NCBI GenBank assembly: GCA_009103225.1 | Contig: RHPI01000810.1 | Location: 156,429-220,428, forward strand | Source of the DNA: Chlorokybus atmophyticus | Lineage: Eukaryota; Streptophyta; Chlorokybophyceae; Chlorokybales; Chlorokybaceae | Reading direction: 5' to 3' | Length of the DNA: 64,000 nt | In this document: positions 1 to 12,640 of the stretch, in pieces | Layout of the letters: every line of letters begins with the position of its first letter | Position numbering within the stretch: the stretch's first letter is position 1 | Program-made: the position numbers and the translations under genes | Notes under the pieces: generated by a model | Told to the model about the DNA's origin: nothing | What the model saw: only the letters and a program-made list of their open reading frames with translations | Database searches by the model: none

Positions 1-81
<81 letters not shown>
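1..81. repeat. (CT)n microsatellite
   Basis: An uninterrupted CT dinucleotide run opens the window and ends near position 79-81. It may extend beyond the left edge. A matching (GA)n tract lies at about 17251-17310. From 82 to 327 there is no recognisable gene; it is presumably the 3' flank of the minus-strand gene that ends at 328. Confidence 0.97.
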
Positions 82-327
82 ACCAGGAGTAAGCAATGCT
101 ATGTGTGTGACACTTGCACCACTCGTGTTAAACATGGCACAAACGCGGACAGCCGTTCACAACAGTCGTAACTGTGCTTGTATACAGAACATCATCAACA
201 AACTATAAGTAGCACATGGCACACACTGCAATGTTCAAATTATCACTGACACTATAGACCAGTATTAACAAGTAACAAGAGCCTGATACTACAGGGTCCT
301 CACTTTACACTTTCGGAGACTATTATT

Positions 328-3300
328 CTACAAGTCAATCTCCTCATCAAACTCATAGCCGTCAAACGAGTCGACCGGCGATGCCACGGACGCCCTTTGC
401 TGCTGCTGCGATGATGGCTTACCTGGCTGTGTCTGGTAATACTGTTGCCTTCCATCTAGCTCAGCACTGTTAACAGAGCAATCGCATGAGTGTGGTGTTG
501 AGTGTACGCATGTGTTGATGGTATAAAGTTGTGTGAAGGGCTTACAGTTCTCGGTCGACGAGTTCGTCGGAGTCAAGGCTTTGAGTGAGGCTTGAGGCTG
601 CGCGACGTCCTGTGCCTGGGTGTATGTGTGCGTACGTGAGTGTGTGTTACCGTATGTGCTTGTGCTTGGGTGCACGTGCGTGACCAAGCGCACAGCCATG
701 TGTTTCAACACGCATGTGCACGCACAGGTACATGTAGGTGTGCGTGCGCACACTCGCGCACAAACAACGTGCACACCTTTGTGTAAATGTGTGTAAGCTC
801 GTGCATGGGTGCATGTGGAGTCTTGCACGCGCTTACACGCGTGCGTGCGTGCGTGCGTGCACACATGCATGTATCACATATTCCAAAATGTCAAGTTACA
901 CACCCAGCACGTGCATACCGCTATTGGCACGGCGTGTTGGCGGCGTGTTGTTGGCCTCGTTGTGATCCTCATCGACGCCCTCGTCACCGCTCTCTCCCCC
1001 ACCACCACTTTTTCCACCACTCCCCCTCCTGCTGAAGCTCACTCTGCGGTCCCCTTTCGTCATAGTCACTGCCCTATTGGTATAGCAATATTGTCAACAT
1101 GTGACACATTGAGAGTGAGAACACCTCCTCTCTGCTTACTTGGCAAAGAAACAAGAAACACACATTGCTCTGCTTGCCTGTGTTTGGGTGATGACATGGG
1201 TGAAGGCGCCCGCGGGGACTCAGCACTGTTGCTGTTGTTGGTGTTGTTGTTTTTGTTCCTGGACTTGTTGTTGTGGCTTCTCTCATGTCTGCTTGGGGGT
1301 GAGCGCAGGAACGGCGAGTCTGCGGCTGCACTCTTGGGGGATCCACCTGCACACATGAGTTGGGTGTGATGACATATACTGCCGTCACAATAAGTACCAG
1401 GCAAAGTGTACAGTGTCTTGACAGATTCATCCGATAAATTGCTTACCGGGTGATATTGGAGGTAGGAAGTGCGGCGAGCTCGCCGTTGACTTCACGGGCG
1501 ACATCCCCTCTATAGACTCGTACGTCACACCAGACCTGTATGATGATGATGGTTATGATGATGACGTCGTCGTTGGTAGTGGTGTTGTTTGGTAAAATGT
1601 AGGTACTGTGGATGGAGATTGTCACTGCACTGGGCCAGAGTTGAACTCACCGTTGTTTAGACTCCACATACTCTGCAGCTTCCCTCGCAATCGCGCCCGC
1701 CTGCTGCTGCTGCTGCTGCTGCTTCTGGCTTGCTGCTGCTTCTGGCCGCTTGCCTCTCCTGCTGCCGCTGCTACTGCCTGGCTGGTGCTGGCGTTGATGT
1801 TGTTGGGTGGTGGGCGTGTCGCTCCCTCCCGTGTTGGACTCGTCGTCCGAGTAGCGGGGCTGCTGCTTGTTGCCGGCAGGCAACGCACCGCGAGCCTGTG
1901 AGACAGTATCACGATTGTTAACGCAAAACACACATCCATGTGGTAATGGCCAACAACAAGTGTTCACCTTGCTGCGGTGAGGGGAGAGTGGAGACCCCGT
2001 CGAGGGCCGCTTGCCCTTGGCGGGCGTGCTCGCGCGGCTGATGGTGTAGTTGGAGTTAGACAGCCGGCTGCTCTCCACCTCCTCCTCGTCATCGGAGGAG
2101 TTCAAGAAGCTCAACCTCAACGCATGGCTGCATGACAAACAAACATGTTACCCGCATTATGTGGGTATGTGGGCCACACACCCACATACAGATATGCACC
2201 CACATGCACATGCACTTATACATCTTCACACGTACAAGCCCATCCAATGACAGAGACTTCTTCACATCTCACCTTCGCGTAGGCATCGTTGCCGCGAGTG
2301 CCGCTCTCTTCCCACTCCTCCCCGCCCTCACATTCTCCACATCCGCATCCGACTTGCTTCTTCTCAGCTGCGGCTTCACCACAACCTTCTTCCCTCTCTT
2401 CGTGGACACATACTCGTCATCACTGCGCGAAGATTGTGACGACGTGGACACAGGAGCAGGCAAGGGGCCACCGATGTAGATCGGGACCTTCAGAGGCTGA
2501 GGACGGTGCTTGTCACGGAGCTTGCTGCTGGTCGGGGTATCGCTGTCCTGAGCCTTGTGCTTAGCCTTGTCCTTGGCCTTGTCTTTGTCTTTAGCCTTGT
2601 CTTTGGCCTTGTTCATGCTGTGCTTGCTGCTGCCAGCCCGGGACTTAGCCATTTTCCCACGCGTGCTCTGGCTGCGCTGATCACCAGACTCACTGTCCTC
2701 CTCCTCCTCATCACTATACTCCTCCTCGTCCTCCTCCTCCTCCTCCTCCTCCTCCTCGTCCTCCCCGCCGCGTCCAACCACATCCTCCGCGCTCTTCTCC
2801 AGGTGCCACAATATCGTATCTCTCTCATACGCCGCCTCCGCTCGTTCTCTCGGCCCCGCGCTCACGCCTCTCTCCAGCTGTCGACGCCTCAGCTCCTCCA
2901 CCACCTTCTCGTACTGCTTGTCCGTGAGGCCATCAACACTATCCGTGATGCCAAAGGACTCAAGGGCACGCATGAGGTTGTGGTCATTGTCCTCGTTGTT
3001 GGTGTCATTGGTATCGTGGGTGAGGGTGTCCTCCACGCGGGGACGGGCGAGGGTGAAGGTGTGGGGGGAGTGTGCGTGGCGAGAGAGGACCTCGGGACGG
3101 TTAGGGAGAGGGGCGTGAGGGTGCTCGTGGAGGAAGCGCTCGTGGTCGGTGAGGGCACGCTTGTTGTTGGTGGTGTGGGTGTTGTGGTTGTGGGGGTTGT
3201 TGTGAGTGGAGTCGTTGTCCTCCTTGTCGATGGAGGTGGCGGGTGATTCGGAGCCCGAGGGCGAGGAGGAGGCGGAGGAGGACGATGACGATGATGGTGA

Positions 3301-6252
3301 CGAGGACGGTTGAGAGGCTTTTCGACGCTGTGTTGGCACATGTGCATCAGATACACATACCCACATGTGCCACACGACAATCACATGTACTGAGGCCACA
3401 TTGTGAGGTTATGCGGTAACGTGATGCATCGTACCTCGCTGATGCGTGGTGGTGCTTTCTTGATGACATGGGCGGTATGACTATTATTGTTATTATGGTG
3501 AGTGTCCACCATCGTAGCGGCAGCCGCGGCACGCCTAGCAAGCTCCTCCTCGCGCTTCTTGACGAGCGTGCGTTCGAGCTCGTGGGCACGGACGTCGTGC
3601 GCCTGCGCCTCGCGCTTGAGCTCCTTTACAGTCTTCTCCAACATCTTAAAACGAACGAGAGTGTCCCCCTCAGTATCAAGCATGCGTCGGGGGTTGTGTG
3701 TATGCGCATGCGTGGGTGCGTGCGCTAAAGCTTGCGTGTGCATGCCCATGTGCGTGTATCGTTTCATCAGGGAGCATTCTTATTGGCAGCCACCCTCTCA
3801 ATCACAAACACACAAACAGTAACAGGCACGTGCACACATGCATCCCACGCATGTGTGCGCGTGTGTTGTCAACCAGTGCAACCCTACCTTGTTGGCTTCA
3901 AGGGCAGCAGCAAGGCGTGCACGTAGCTCCTCAGCTTCCTCCCCATACCTCCTCTCCGCCCTCTCCCTCGCCTCCCTCTCCTCATTCACCCTCTCCTCCC
4001 CTCTCCCCACCTCCCCCTCCAGCCTCCTCACCTTCTCCCCGGCCTCCCTCGCTTCACGCTCCTTGTCTTTGATCTCCCCGCGCAGACGGTCCACCTCACC
4101 GGCGGCGATGTGGTCCTGCGCTGCGTGGTCCTTGTTGTGGGAGGTGAGGGAGGCGAGTTGGGTTTGGAGGGAGGTGATGGTGGACTCGGCGTCTGTGGCG
4201 CGTTTGGTGGAGGAGGCGAGGTCGGACTCGAGAGAAGATAAGCGAGTGCGGGAAGCGGACTCGGAGGCGTTTATCTTCGCCATCTCTTTCTCATACTGCG
4301 CGGACAAAGCAAGTGAGGGATGCGCGTGAGTAGCGAAAGATGCGTACTTTCTGCGTGTGTGCGTGCGTGTTTGGCGTACTTGGGCGACGAGTTCCTCGCG
4401 AGCTTTGGCGAGCATGTCGTTGACGGCGGCCATTGTGACCATGTTGGCGTTATTGTTGTTATTGTTGGCGTGCTGCTTCGCATTGGATCCAAGTTCATCA
4501 GCGTGCCGGCGCTGAATGTGCGCATCCTGCGTGTACACATGTTCGGATCAGCATGACAGCTTGTCGCCTAGAGTTGCTGAGTCGCTCAACAATCACTTGA
4601 CAGATGTTAAAGTCTTATCACTGGCATACCCTGTAGAAGGCGGTCTCAAAAAACTTGGAGCAGTACATGCACTTCATCGGATCCGTCGGGGCCCTCAGTG
4701 TCTGCATCGTCTGCATCGTCTGCATTGTCTACATACGCCAAACCCGCACATCAACATCAACATCAACACCTCAACCCATCGCAACAATATCTCATCCGCA
4801 CGCACTCACCTCCTGCGCGCTCTGCTGCATCCTCATAAATATCTCATATGTCGCCAACGTCTGGGGTACAATGCACCATAAATCAAGTCGCATCACCCAA
4901 ATACCAACCCAACACCTCCCCCCCACCCCACCCTAATCCCACCCTCACCTTCTTGGCCCTCTTCAGTTCCTTCTCCATCCCCTTCCCCTGCCTCACCGCC
5001 CTCCCCATACTTCCCCTTGTTCTCCTCATCCCCACGATGGCGGCGGCTGCGGCGTTCGACAGCGCGGTCTTCTGGGAGGACAGAGTCTCCTGGACGTGGA
5101 GGAGGTACTCGGTGGAGAGCTGCGCGAGACGGAAGAGCTTGATGAAGTTGGACTCGGTGAAGTTGCGGACGTCCTCGGAACGGAGGTCGGAGAAGGAGAT
5201 GGAGTCCAGGACGGAGTTCAGGGCCTCCACGTCTGGAGGGAGTGGAGTAGTTGCAACATCATGAAGAAGAAGAAGAAGAAGGAGGAGGACAACAACAACA
5301 ACAACAATGACCATGACACCAACAGCGACAACGACAGCAGGAACACTTGTACCCACCAGTGTCTCGCATGATGGTGTCGGGGTCGACGGCGTGTATCCTC
5401 CTCCAGTCAATCCTCAACCTACACATCGTAGGTATCACACACAACCACCACACGAACACCTCACTAACACAACTATCATCTCACACCACTTCCACACGCC
5501 ACACCACGCCATCGCCTCACCTTCGCGGCCTGAACGAGAACGGCATCTCCGGCCCAGCACCGGCGGCGATGGCGGCCACCTCCGCCTCCGCCTCCGCCCG
5601 CATCGCCTCCATCGCGTCCGCGTCCATCCCGGCAGTCAGGGTGCCCCCGCCCGTGAGAGTGGTGCGGCGGAGGGAGCCGCGGGGAGGAGGGTCGGCCTCG
5701 CTCTGGGGGACGCTGTGAGGAAATGTGTGCGGGTGAGAGGGCGTGTGGACACGCACACGCACGCTGGCACTTGAGCGCACGCGTGCACGCGAGAGTGTGT
5801 GTGTGTCTGTGTGTTGCTTTGTGTCTGTTGCTTGCTTGTTGGTGCTTGTGTTGGTGCCTGTGTGTCTCGCTTTGTGTGCGTGCGTGCGGGCTCACATTCC
5901 ATCTGTTCAACATGTGCTACACTTGTGCATTTATGACTTTGTATGTTCATATATATGTCTGCTTTAAGCTATACGCTTACCTCCTCCCTAACTCCTACAC
6001 TCTGCCGTACCTTTCAGTATACGACATCCCGTCCATCCCATAATACTCCTCCATACCCGCTGCCCCATTCTGCCCCATCATCTCCTCCTCCCCCACGTCC
6101 TCCTCGTCGTCGTCCAGCTGCCCTCCCGCCAGCCCTCCGCCCACCGACCAGGCCTGAGGCGGCGGCGGCGGCGCCCCCATCGTCATACCCCTCAAACCAC
6201 CTCCTCCGCCACCAGTCGCCGCCCATCCCGCAGTCCTAGCCCTCAAACCCAT
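328..6252 (-). CDS. DZIP1: DZIP1-like zinc-finger basal body protein
   Basis: DZIP1/DZIP1L proteins act at the basal body and ciliary transition zone. Seventeen exons join in phase to about 1275 residues: 6252-6011, 5712-5521, 5418-5357, 5232-4949, 4860-4810, 4728-4630, 4526-4380, 4295-3888, 3668-3435, 3327-2273, 2127-1968, 1895-1651, 1535-1447, 1346-1140, 1068-919, 609-546, 466-328. Exons 2-4 encode the family's N-terminal domain: FSFRPRR, then RIDWRRIHAVD, then NFIKLFRLAQLSTEYLLHVQ. A single C2H2 finger follows around residues 297-318 (CMYC ... HIQRRH, spacing C-x2-C-x12-H-x4-H), split by an intron. Exons 7-9 are coiled coil. Exon 10 is Ser-rich with a long Asp/Glu run and a Lys/Asp/Ala repeat, and the C-terminus is low-complexity. 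The start is the ATG at 6252; an upstream in-frame extension is possible. It is divergent from the gene at 6521. The middle and tail are family-atypical, and the 3' exons are less certain than exons 1-10. Confidence 0.9.
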
Positions 6253-6520
6253 GGTAATTGTAACCCTGGACTGTCTGCTTCTTGCCGCCGCCGCCGCCTC
6301 CTGGCTTGGCAGCTCGGCCTGGCAGCTCGGCCTGGCAGCTTGGCCTGGTGGCCGCATCTTCTCTCCTCCAGTCACGTGACCTAACCGTTTGCTCTTGTGC
6401 GTGCGCACAAGCCGCAAAAGTAAAAGCACAACGCTCAAGGCTTGCTTGATTCAAATTAGGGTTTGTTTTGCTGCTGCTTTAGCCTCTGCTTGGGCTAGAT
6501 CTGGTTTATTTCTGGCGGCG
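6253..6520. promoter_or_regulatory. Shared divergent promoter with GTCACGTGAC palindrome
   Basis: 268 bases separate the ATG of the DZIP1-like gene (-) and that of the coiled-coil gene (+). The 10-bp palindrome GTCACGTGAC is at 6371-6380, about 119 bases from one start and 140 from the other. A telo-box-like TTAGGGTTT lies at 6456-6464. A triplicated GC-rich 10-mer (cagctcggcctgg type) lies near 6310-6345. The same palindrome recurs in two other upstream regions in this window (42614 and 51718). It matches an E-box/G-box core for bHLH or bZIP factors; which factor binds is unknown. Confidence 0.6.
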
Positions 6521-9500
6521 ATGTCGTGGTCGGCGGCGGCGGCGGTGGCGGCGGCGAGGATGGGGGGGGTGATGGGAGGGGCGTTTGGGGAAGTGCCTTC
6601 ATCCGCTGCAGCGACGCCGTGGCTGCATGGAGCGTTTGATGGGCTGGGAGGTGCAGGAGGAGAGCTGGGGTATACTGGGAGCAAAGGTCGGCTAACAGTC
6701 TTGATCTAACATTGCCTTTGGTCGCAGTCTGTCTTTCGGCATGAATCAAAGTTCTCATGCACTGAAACAATCTAGCTATATCAGCTAAACCTGATGGCGT
6801 ACATTGCAGCAACAGTGTTGCCCTTCGATTGACTACGGAAGCATACATGTACAGTGTAAATTGTGTCAAACAGTTACACAATCTATACTGTACAACATGC
6901 TACATTGCATTCTTCGAACAAGCTATAAGCATGCTAGCTTGTAGCTTTAAGTGCGCAACCAGGCAGTATGACATGCTTGCATGTGATCTTGTTAGTACAC
7001 GGACGTTGACTCCATTCAATCTGAGGTTGGCATTGCTGTAACGCTATAATCTCAAAATGCCTCAACGACTATTGAACGGCTATTGGAACATACATATGAG
7101 CGAAGAAGAGCATAATCAAGCTTCTTGACAAGCTGCCTGCAAACGCTATGTAATGTGTCTACCCACCATCAGCAACGGCTTCATCTGACAAGCTTACGTC
7201 TGCACACATGTACTCATCTTTTCGTTAGTCATCTTCTTCTTCACTCATTCGTGCATTTTATATGTGCAGCGGCGGCGGCGGCTTTGCGGGAGTCGCAGTC
7301 GCGCGTGGCGGAGCTGGAGTCTGAGCTCGTGAACGCGCGTGAAGCCCTGTCCGCCCTCCGAGCCCAAGTCCAGAGGTCAGAGAGAAGTTGTGTTTGCAGC
7401 TGGCAGTGTGGGACTTTGCTGTGTTGATGGCCAAAGACATCACACCCGGTTGTTATTGTTTTATACAGACTGCTGGCTGAGCAGCAACGGGACGAAGAGT
7501 TGCAGCGCGACCGCGGAGGTTAGAAAGACGTCACGTTGAGTAACCTGTCTCTCCTAGTAACACCTTCCTTTCTTATGCAAGCCAGTATTGACAACTGCTC
7601 GCTCAATTAGCATGTCGTTTGTCAACTGTGTTGATGAGTGACTTTATATCCACTGGAGTTGACAAGTCAACAAATGTTGTTGCCACACGTCAAGTCTTGT
7701 GTTGTCAAGCGAGACCCATGCTGAAGTCTAGGTGTACGGGACACTTGTGCGTGGTCAGGCGTGATGTTTGTGCATGCGTGCGTGCGTGCGTGCAGAGGTG
7801 GGTAACAGGGTGCGGGAGGTGCAGGAGGCCGCGACGCGTGCGCTGGAGGAGGCCGAGGCCGCAAAGGCCAGCGCCAACAACCTCGAGGCACGCACATGTT
7901 TGTGCATCGGACGACCAACGCGTTGCTGAGACAAAGCTCACCTGTTTCTGCTTGCTTTGCAGGCCGAGAATGTTGCGCTCAGGACACAGCTCTCCGCAAG
8001 CGAGGTCAGCCATACCTGCATGTTTGGGACGTGTGGACAATATATAGTGTTGTGGCTGTCGAGTGGTTTGTTTGATGAGGCCGTCAGTGCAGGCGGCGTT
8101 GGCGAGGGAGAAGGCTTCGCGAGAGAGGGACCGCGCATCTGCTGCCGAGCGCATGGAAGAGGAGGTGCGTATGTGTATGTACAGGTCTCGCCATGTATGT
8201 AGCAGTAAGCCAACCTGTACTTTGTATGTGTTTGAACAGATGAGGGCGAGGGAGAGGGAGGCGGTGGAGCTGCGGCACCGTGCAACTGAGGCTGAAGAAA
8301 GGTGAGGAGATAGTTGGTGTGGTTGTTTGTTACCACTGTCGTGTTGTTGTTGATTGGGAATGTGTTCAGGTCACGGCAGGCGGAGACAAGCAGAGTGGCT
8401 GCCTGCGACCGCGTGTCCGCAATGCAGGTATGTAGCTTTGGGAGCACCTTGCTCACCATGTGTGTTGCGCACTAGCGCGCTGATATTGATTGCATGTGGA
8501 TCAACAGGATCAGTTGAGCAAGGCGATGGCAAGCCTGAGCGATATGCAGGCGCAGCGCGACACAGCCGAAGCCAGCGCCCGACAGGTGCTGTGCGTGTGC
8601 ATGTGTGTGCATGGTGTCAAATGTGACGCTATCATGAGTGTCTGCATGAAGATGGTCTTGTGTACCGACCTTCACTCAATGTGGTATGTGTCTCCCAGTC
8701 TCAGGAGGCCCTCGCATCCATCTTGAAGCTCAACCACTCCCTCGCCGACTCGTTGAAGCACACGCTGGTGTCCTCACCTCCACAATCAACCAACCCGCAC
8801 TCTCCCCCTCCCCAGCAACACCGGCGTGTGAGAGTACCCGCCGAGGCCCTCATCGAGCTCCCCGCAGATGTGGACCTTAGGTACCTCACCGGCAGCAAGT
8901 TTCCGCCTCCCTCTTTCCCTCCCCGCGCGCAGAGGCCGATGAGGTTCAGCCTCAACACCGTCGCCAGCACCAACAAGACGAAGCAACCGAACAACAACAA
9001 CAACAACAGGTCGCCACGACCTGCGGTGGTGGTGAGGGAGGCGTACTCTGCCCCGTTGACACAGCGCAGCGTGAGCTTTGCAGGTCCGTGTGACTGAGAG
9101 GTGCTGATGACTTTGTTTGCACGTGTGCGCGTGATTGTGTGGTGAGTGAACGTGTGTGCGTGCGTGTGCAGATACCCGCACGCAACCGCTGGCACAAGTG
9201 GTGCAGAGTTTGCAAGAGGAGCTCCTTAAGCTAGACGAGTAAGCACGCTTTAGGACATCCACCATGTGTGTTCGTTGTAACATCCTCTGCCATCAAACAT
9301 GCAGGCGATATAACGAGCTTCTCATCAAGGCGGAAGTGGGCTTCCAGGACAGCAACAAGTACGAGAGCCATCAGCGCTTGACTGACGAGATGGCCCAAGT
9401 CATTGATGAGATGAAACGCAAGGTGAGTGCCTGATGTGTTCTCACTTCACATTGTTGTTGCACATTGCAACGGTCTGTTAAAGCCTGTTGCATGTGCAGG

Positions 9501-9559
9501 GCCAACAGCTGCAGCTCTTGAAGAAAAGCCAACAGCAGCAGCGCACATATGCATACTAA
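6521..9559 (+). CDS. Coiled-coil protein, candidate centriole/cilium gene
   Basis: Thirteen exons join in phase to about 451 residues: 6521-6686, 7270-7375, 7469-7518, 7796-7887, 7963-8004, 8093-8164, 8240-8301, 8370-8427, 8508-8585, 8699-9083, 9172-9238, 9305-9422, 9500-9559. The N-terminus is Ala/Gly-rich. From exon 2 onward the protein is almost entirely Glu/Arg/Gln-rich heptad coiled coil (for example SRVAELESELVNAREAL). A proline/asparagine-rich linker follows in exon 10, then a second coiled coil with ERYNELLIKAEVGFQDSNKY and ends QQQQRTYAY. I do not recognise the family; the last coiled coil has the look of centrosomal proteins. The intron after 7887 begins GC rather than GT (GAG/GCACGC), and reading phase is kept across it. 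Sharing its promoter with DZIP1 suggests a ciliary or centriolar role, which is inference. Confidence 0.75.
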
Positions 9560-9657
9560 TGCTGGGTAGGCTTACTTGGTATATAGATATGATAAGTAAG
9601 TAGTTAGCTAGTAAGTAACATATAGACACCTGCCCAGTGCAAGAGTATATACTGCTC

Positions 9658-12251
9658 TCATTGCAGCAGTGCGCCCAAGTATCTATCAATGGCCTCCCTT
9701 CGCGCAGCCTCATTGATCTCTTGCTGCGTCTGCGCTACAACTGCGATAAGCGGCGGCGACGCTCCGCGCGCAGCACTTATCGCAACACTCCACGGCTCAA
9801 TGCCACCCACACTGAACGCCACACTGTTGTTGTTGTTAGCATCCTTGTGCCCTGTGCCTGCCTTGTTGAAGTCCTTTATCGGCAGCGCGTACGCGAGGGC
9901 GGAGCGCGACACGCGTACGGCGCCGGTGAGTAAAGATGGCGCGGGTGTCTGCGATGATGATGCGGGTGCCTCTGATGTGGATGTGGACGGAGTTTCTTGT
10001 TGTTGTTGTTGAGAGTGATGGGCTTCTTCTTGAGATGATGATGAAAGGTCTGTTCGTGATGTGTTGGGAAGCCTGCTGGTGGGTGGTGAACTGCCTCCGG
10101 CAGTAAGGGATGCAAGTATTCCTGCTGCAGACTGCTGCCCAGCAGCCTACAGACGCAGCATTTAGTCAAGCACAGCAACATGCAAACGCGTGTGCAGAGG
10201 TTGCGCGTGGGCACACGCACACATGCACGTCCGCAAACACACCTGTTTGGATGAGGCACAGAGGTATCCTTCGCCAAGCATGCGGCACTGGCACAGTGCA
10301 CACTCGCACGCGTTGTGGCGCGGAGACCGCCACCGGGCCCTCGCGCTCGGGGAGTCCGTAGCTTTCGATTTGTAGCCACCTCCCTTTGCTTGCAACGCAG
10401 GACGCACAACCTGGCACAGAATGTGTGTGTGCATGTGCGCGCATGCGATTGTGTGCGTGCATGCGCGCGCGTGCGTGTTATGACATGTGCACACGCTGTG
10501 TCTGCGGCTCACCCTGTAGGCGTATTCCTGGCGTGCCTGAGCTGCCAACACCGCGCTGTCGTGCTGGCTGTTGAGCGGGCAGTTGAGCTCCTTGCCTGCA
10601 AGCGTGACTTTGTGCAAGTTGAGCAGCGGACTCTGCGGCGGCTGCTGCTGCTGCTGTTTGTGGTTGTGTGGTTGTCGTTGATGTTGTTGTTGTATCGAAC
10701 TCGTGCCGCTACCCGCCATGACCACACCCTGGCTGCCTTCGTGGTCCAAACGCAAAGCCGCCATGCTTCCCTCTGCCATACATACACAAGCACATCACTA
10801 CAGACAAGTCAAACAGCCGTCATCCCCACATATAGTCCCCAACCCACCTGCTCTAAGCTGCTGCTCCCCTCCTTCATCTTCTCTTCTTCCTCCTGCTCCT
10901 CCTTCTCCTTGTGGTCCTCCTCGCCGTCTAGAGGCTCGTAGCTCACGCGGGAGCGGCCGGTAGCGCGGTGCTGAGGGGGCGTCCTTTGCTGCCGCCGCCG
11001 TCATCTCTTTACACCTCTACACACAAGTTGTGATATTGGATTGTTGCTTGTTGTTTATTCAGATTAACTCAAAGACGTGTACGCATACCTCAATAGCTTC
11101 AGCTGTGTGTGACGAGTGCAGCCGCTGCATCAGCGTCGTCACCCTCTCACAGTTGGAGTCATTCTGTCACACATGTCCAACTAACAATCACCACCTCTGT
11201 CTAACTTGTATCAAACCCAACATGACCCAACATGTCCTCACTTGAGCATTCAGCTGCGTCAAGTACGCTCCCTCCAGCTCCGGCGCCGTGCTCACGACCG
11301 GCGCCGCGGACATCATCGACCGCGAGAAGGTCGACGACTCGGGCAGCAGCGTAGAGCGCGAGGCGGCGGTGGAGGGAACGGGGATGTTGTCGGCTGATGA
11401 GGGGACGTGTGTTGGGGTGGTGGGAAGGGAGAGACCATACTTGATGAGGAGATCCTGGTGGGTGGATGCGTGTCAACGTGCGTGCGTACGTGCGTGCGGG
11501 TGTGGGATACATTTGTTTGTGAAGATTGTGAAGATGAAGCCTACGTGCGCACCTTTGATGTCTCCCAGTCGAGTTGCGAGGGAATGCTTGAGGTTGGCCG
11601 CACCGGTGGCTTGGGACCTGTGTGCATTGGTGATGACGTTCAGTCAGCCACGCATTGAGCCAAAGTGTCGCTGACTGAAAGGTTGTCAGCAAGACAAGTG
11701 GAACCGGACTGACTATGTGGTCACCTTTGCGTTCGATGGTCAAGCGCTTGAGTATGTCCACCCTGCATCGGGAGGTACACGTACGAGTGAGTGGATGGGT
11801 GGGTGATTGAGTGAGCGGGTGAATGGGTGGGAGGGTGGGCGAGGGAGTAGGTGGGTGAGTGGGTGGGTGGGTGAGTGATTGCGTGAGAAAGCGAACGAGT
11901 GAGTGGGTGAATGCGTGAATGGGGTGGGTGATTAGGGAGTTGGTGGCAAGGTGAGGGAGCTTGCTTCATCCTTGCAAACTGATGGATCGGTCGGGACTGT
12001 GTGCGTGCGGATACTGTTCGTTACACTAGCGGCATTACAAAGATAGCAGATTGATAGATTCATCACTTTCATCAACCCTTGTTCTTGATTGCTTCCACAC
12101 CACTTGCAGCAACAAGCCACGCCTGACTCACTCAATTCAGCTCTTCCCCTCAAGCCTTTCAGCACTGATGCACACAATGAACTCACGGCACAGAGTCGTT
12201 AGCGATACGCTGCGAGGTCAGCCCCACTGCTTGTTGCAGTTCACTCGCCAT
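9658..12251 (-). CDS. Unrecognised protein with Cys-rich and Gln-rich segments
   Basis: Nine exons give about 503 residues: 12251-12187, 11762-11725, 11617-11553, 11454-11242, 11163-11089, 10988-10848, 10770-10513, 10410-10243, 10146-9658. The start reads MASELQQAVGLTSQRIANDS and continues VDILKRLTIERKGPKPPVRP, then QLDWETSKDLLIKYGLSLP. Exon 6 is Glu/Lys-rich in the chosen frame, but an alternative acceptor (exon start 11016, next exon 10772) opens a second frame through it, so its sequence is uncertain. Exon 8 has a Cys cluster, CECALCQC then a Cys 12 residues on. The last exon is Ser/Gln/Asn-rich and ends EAIDRYLGALLQ. No signal peptide or membrane segment is visible. I do not recognise the family. 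It is divergent from the gene at 12641. Confidence 0.62.
11763..11935. repeat. Imperfect GTGGGTGA-type tandem tract in an intron
   Basis: On the plus strand this stretch is a run of short variants of gtgagtgggtgggtga, i.e. a G/T-only, purine-skewed satellite-like tract. It sits in the first, 424-base intron of the minus-strand gene (12186-11763), where it reads as CACCCACTCA units. Confidence 0.8.
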
Positions 12252-12640
12252 CACCCTCCCTCTCACCACCAATGCCTCCGATGACGCCGACGACGCCGGA
12301 CACGGACAGGGCCACACTGAAGCGCCGCAGTCAATTGACTGAAAGCGCCGGCTACACCGTAACCGACCCAGTTAGTGACTGGAAGTCAACAGACATCGCA
12401 ACGGAAGAATAACGCTGCAAGTTCCGTATCATTGTGAACTTCCAATGTAGGAAGAGCTATTGAAACAACAAGTCATCATGTTACTCCTTTGTCCCAAGTA
12501 GTATCTAGGTCACTCATACCAAAGATACGACGCGTGTCTTGGCATTGGCAATGCCACTGAAGTTAGTTAGCAGCGCAAACTAACGTGCAGTATTGGTTAG
12601 CAGCTGTGCCCCCGCCAGATTGGCGGCGGCGGCGCCGGAT
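12252..12640. promoter_or_regulatory. Divergent intergenic region
   Basis: This lies between the ATGs of two head-to-head genes. It contains a perfect 14-bp palindrome CAGTCAATTGACTG at 12328-12341 and an interrupted inverted repeat around 12541-12556 (tggcatt...aatgcca). A 46-codon open frame starts with ATG at 12271 (MPPMTPTTPDTDRATLKRRS...) and ends at a TAA near 12409-12411; it could be an upstream ORF or a chance frame. Unlike three other upstream regions here, it has no GTCACGTGAC. Confidence 0.45.

Noticed and set aside
2506-3246. 246-codon plus-strand hydrophobic open frame
   Set aside because: It is the antisense reading of the acidic, Ser-rich exon 10 of the DZIP1-like gene; the Leu/Val richness comes from complementing Glu/Asp/Asn codons.
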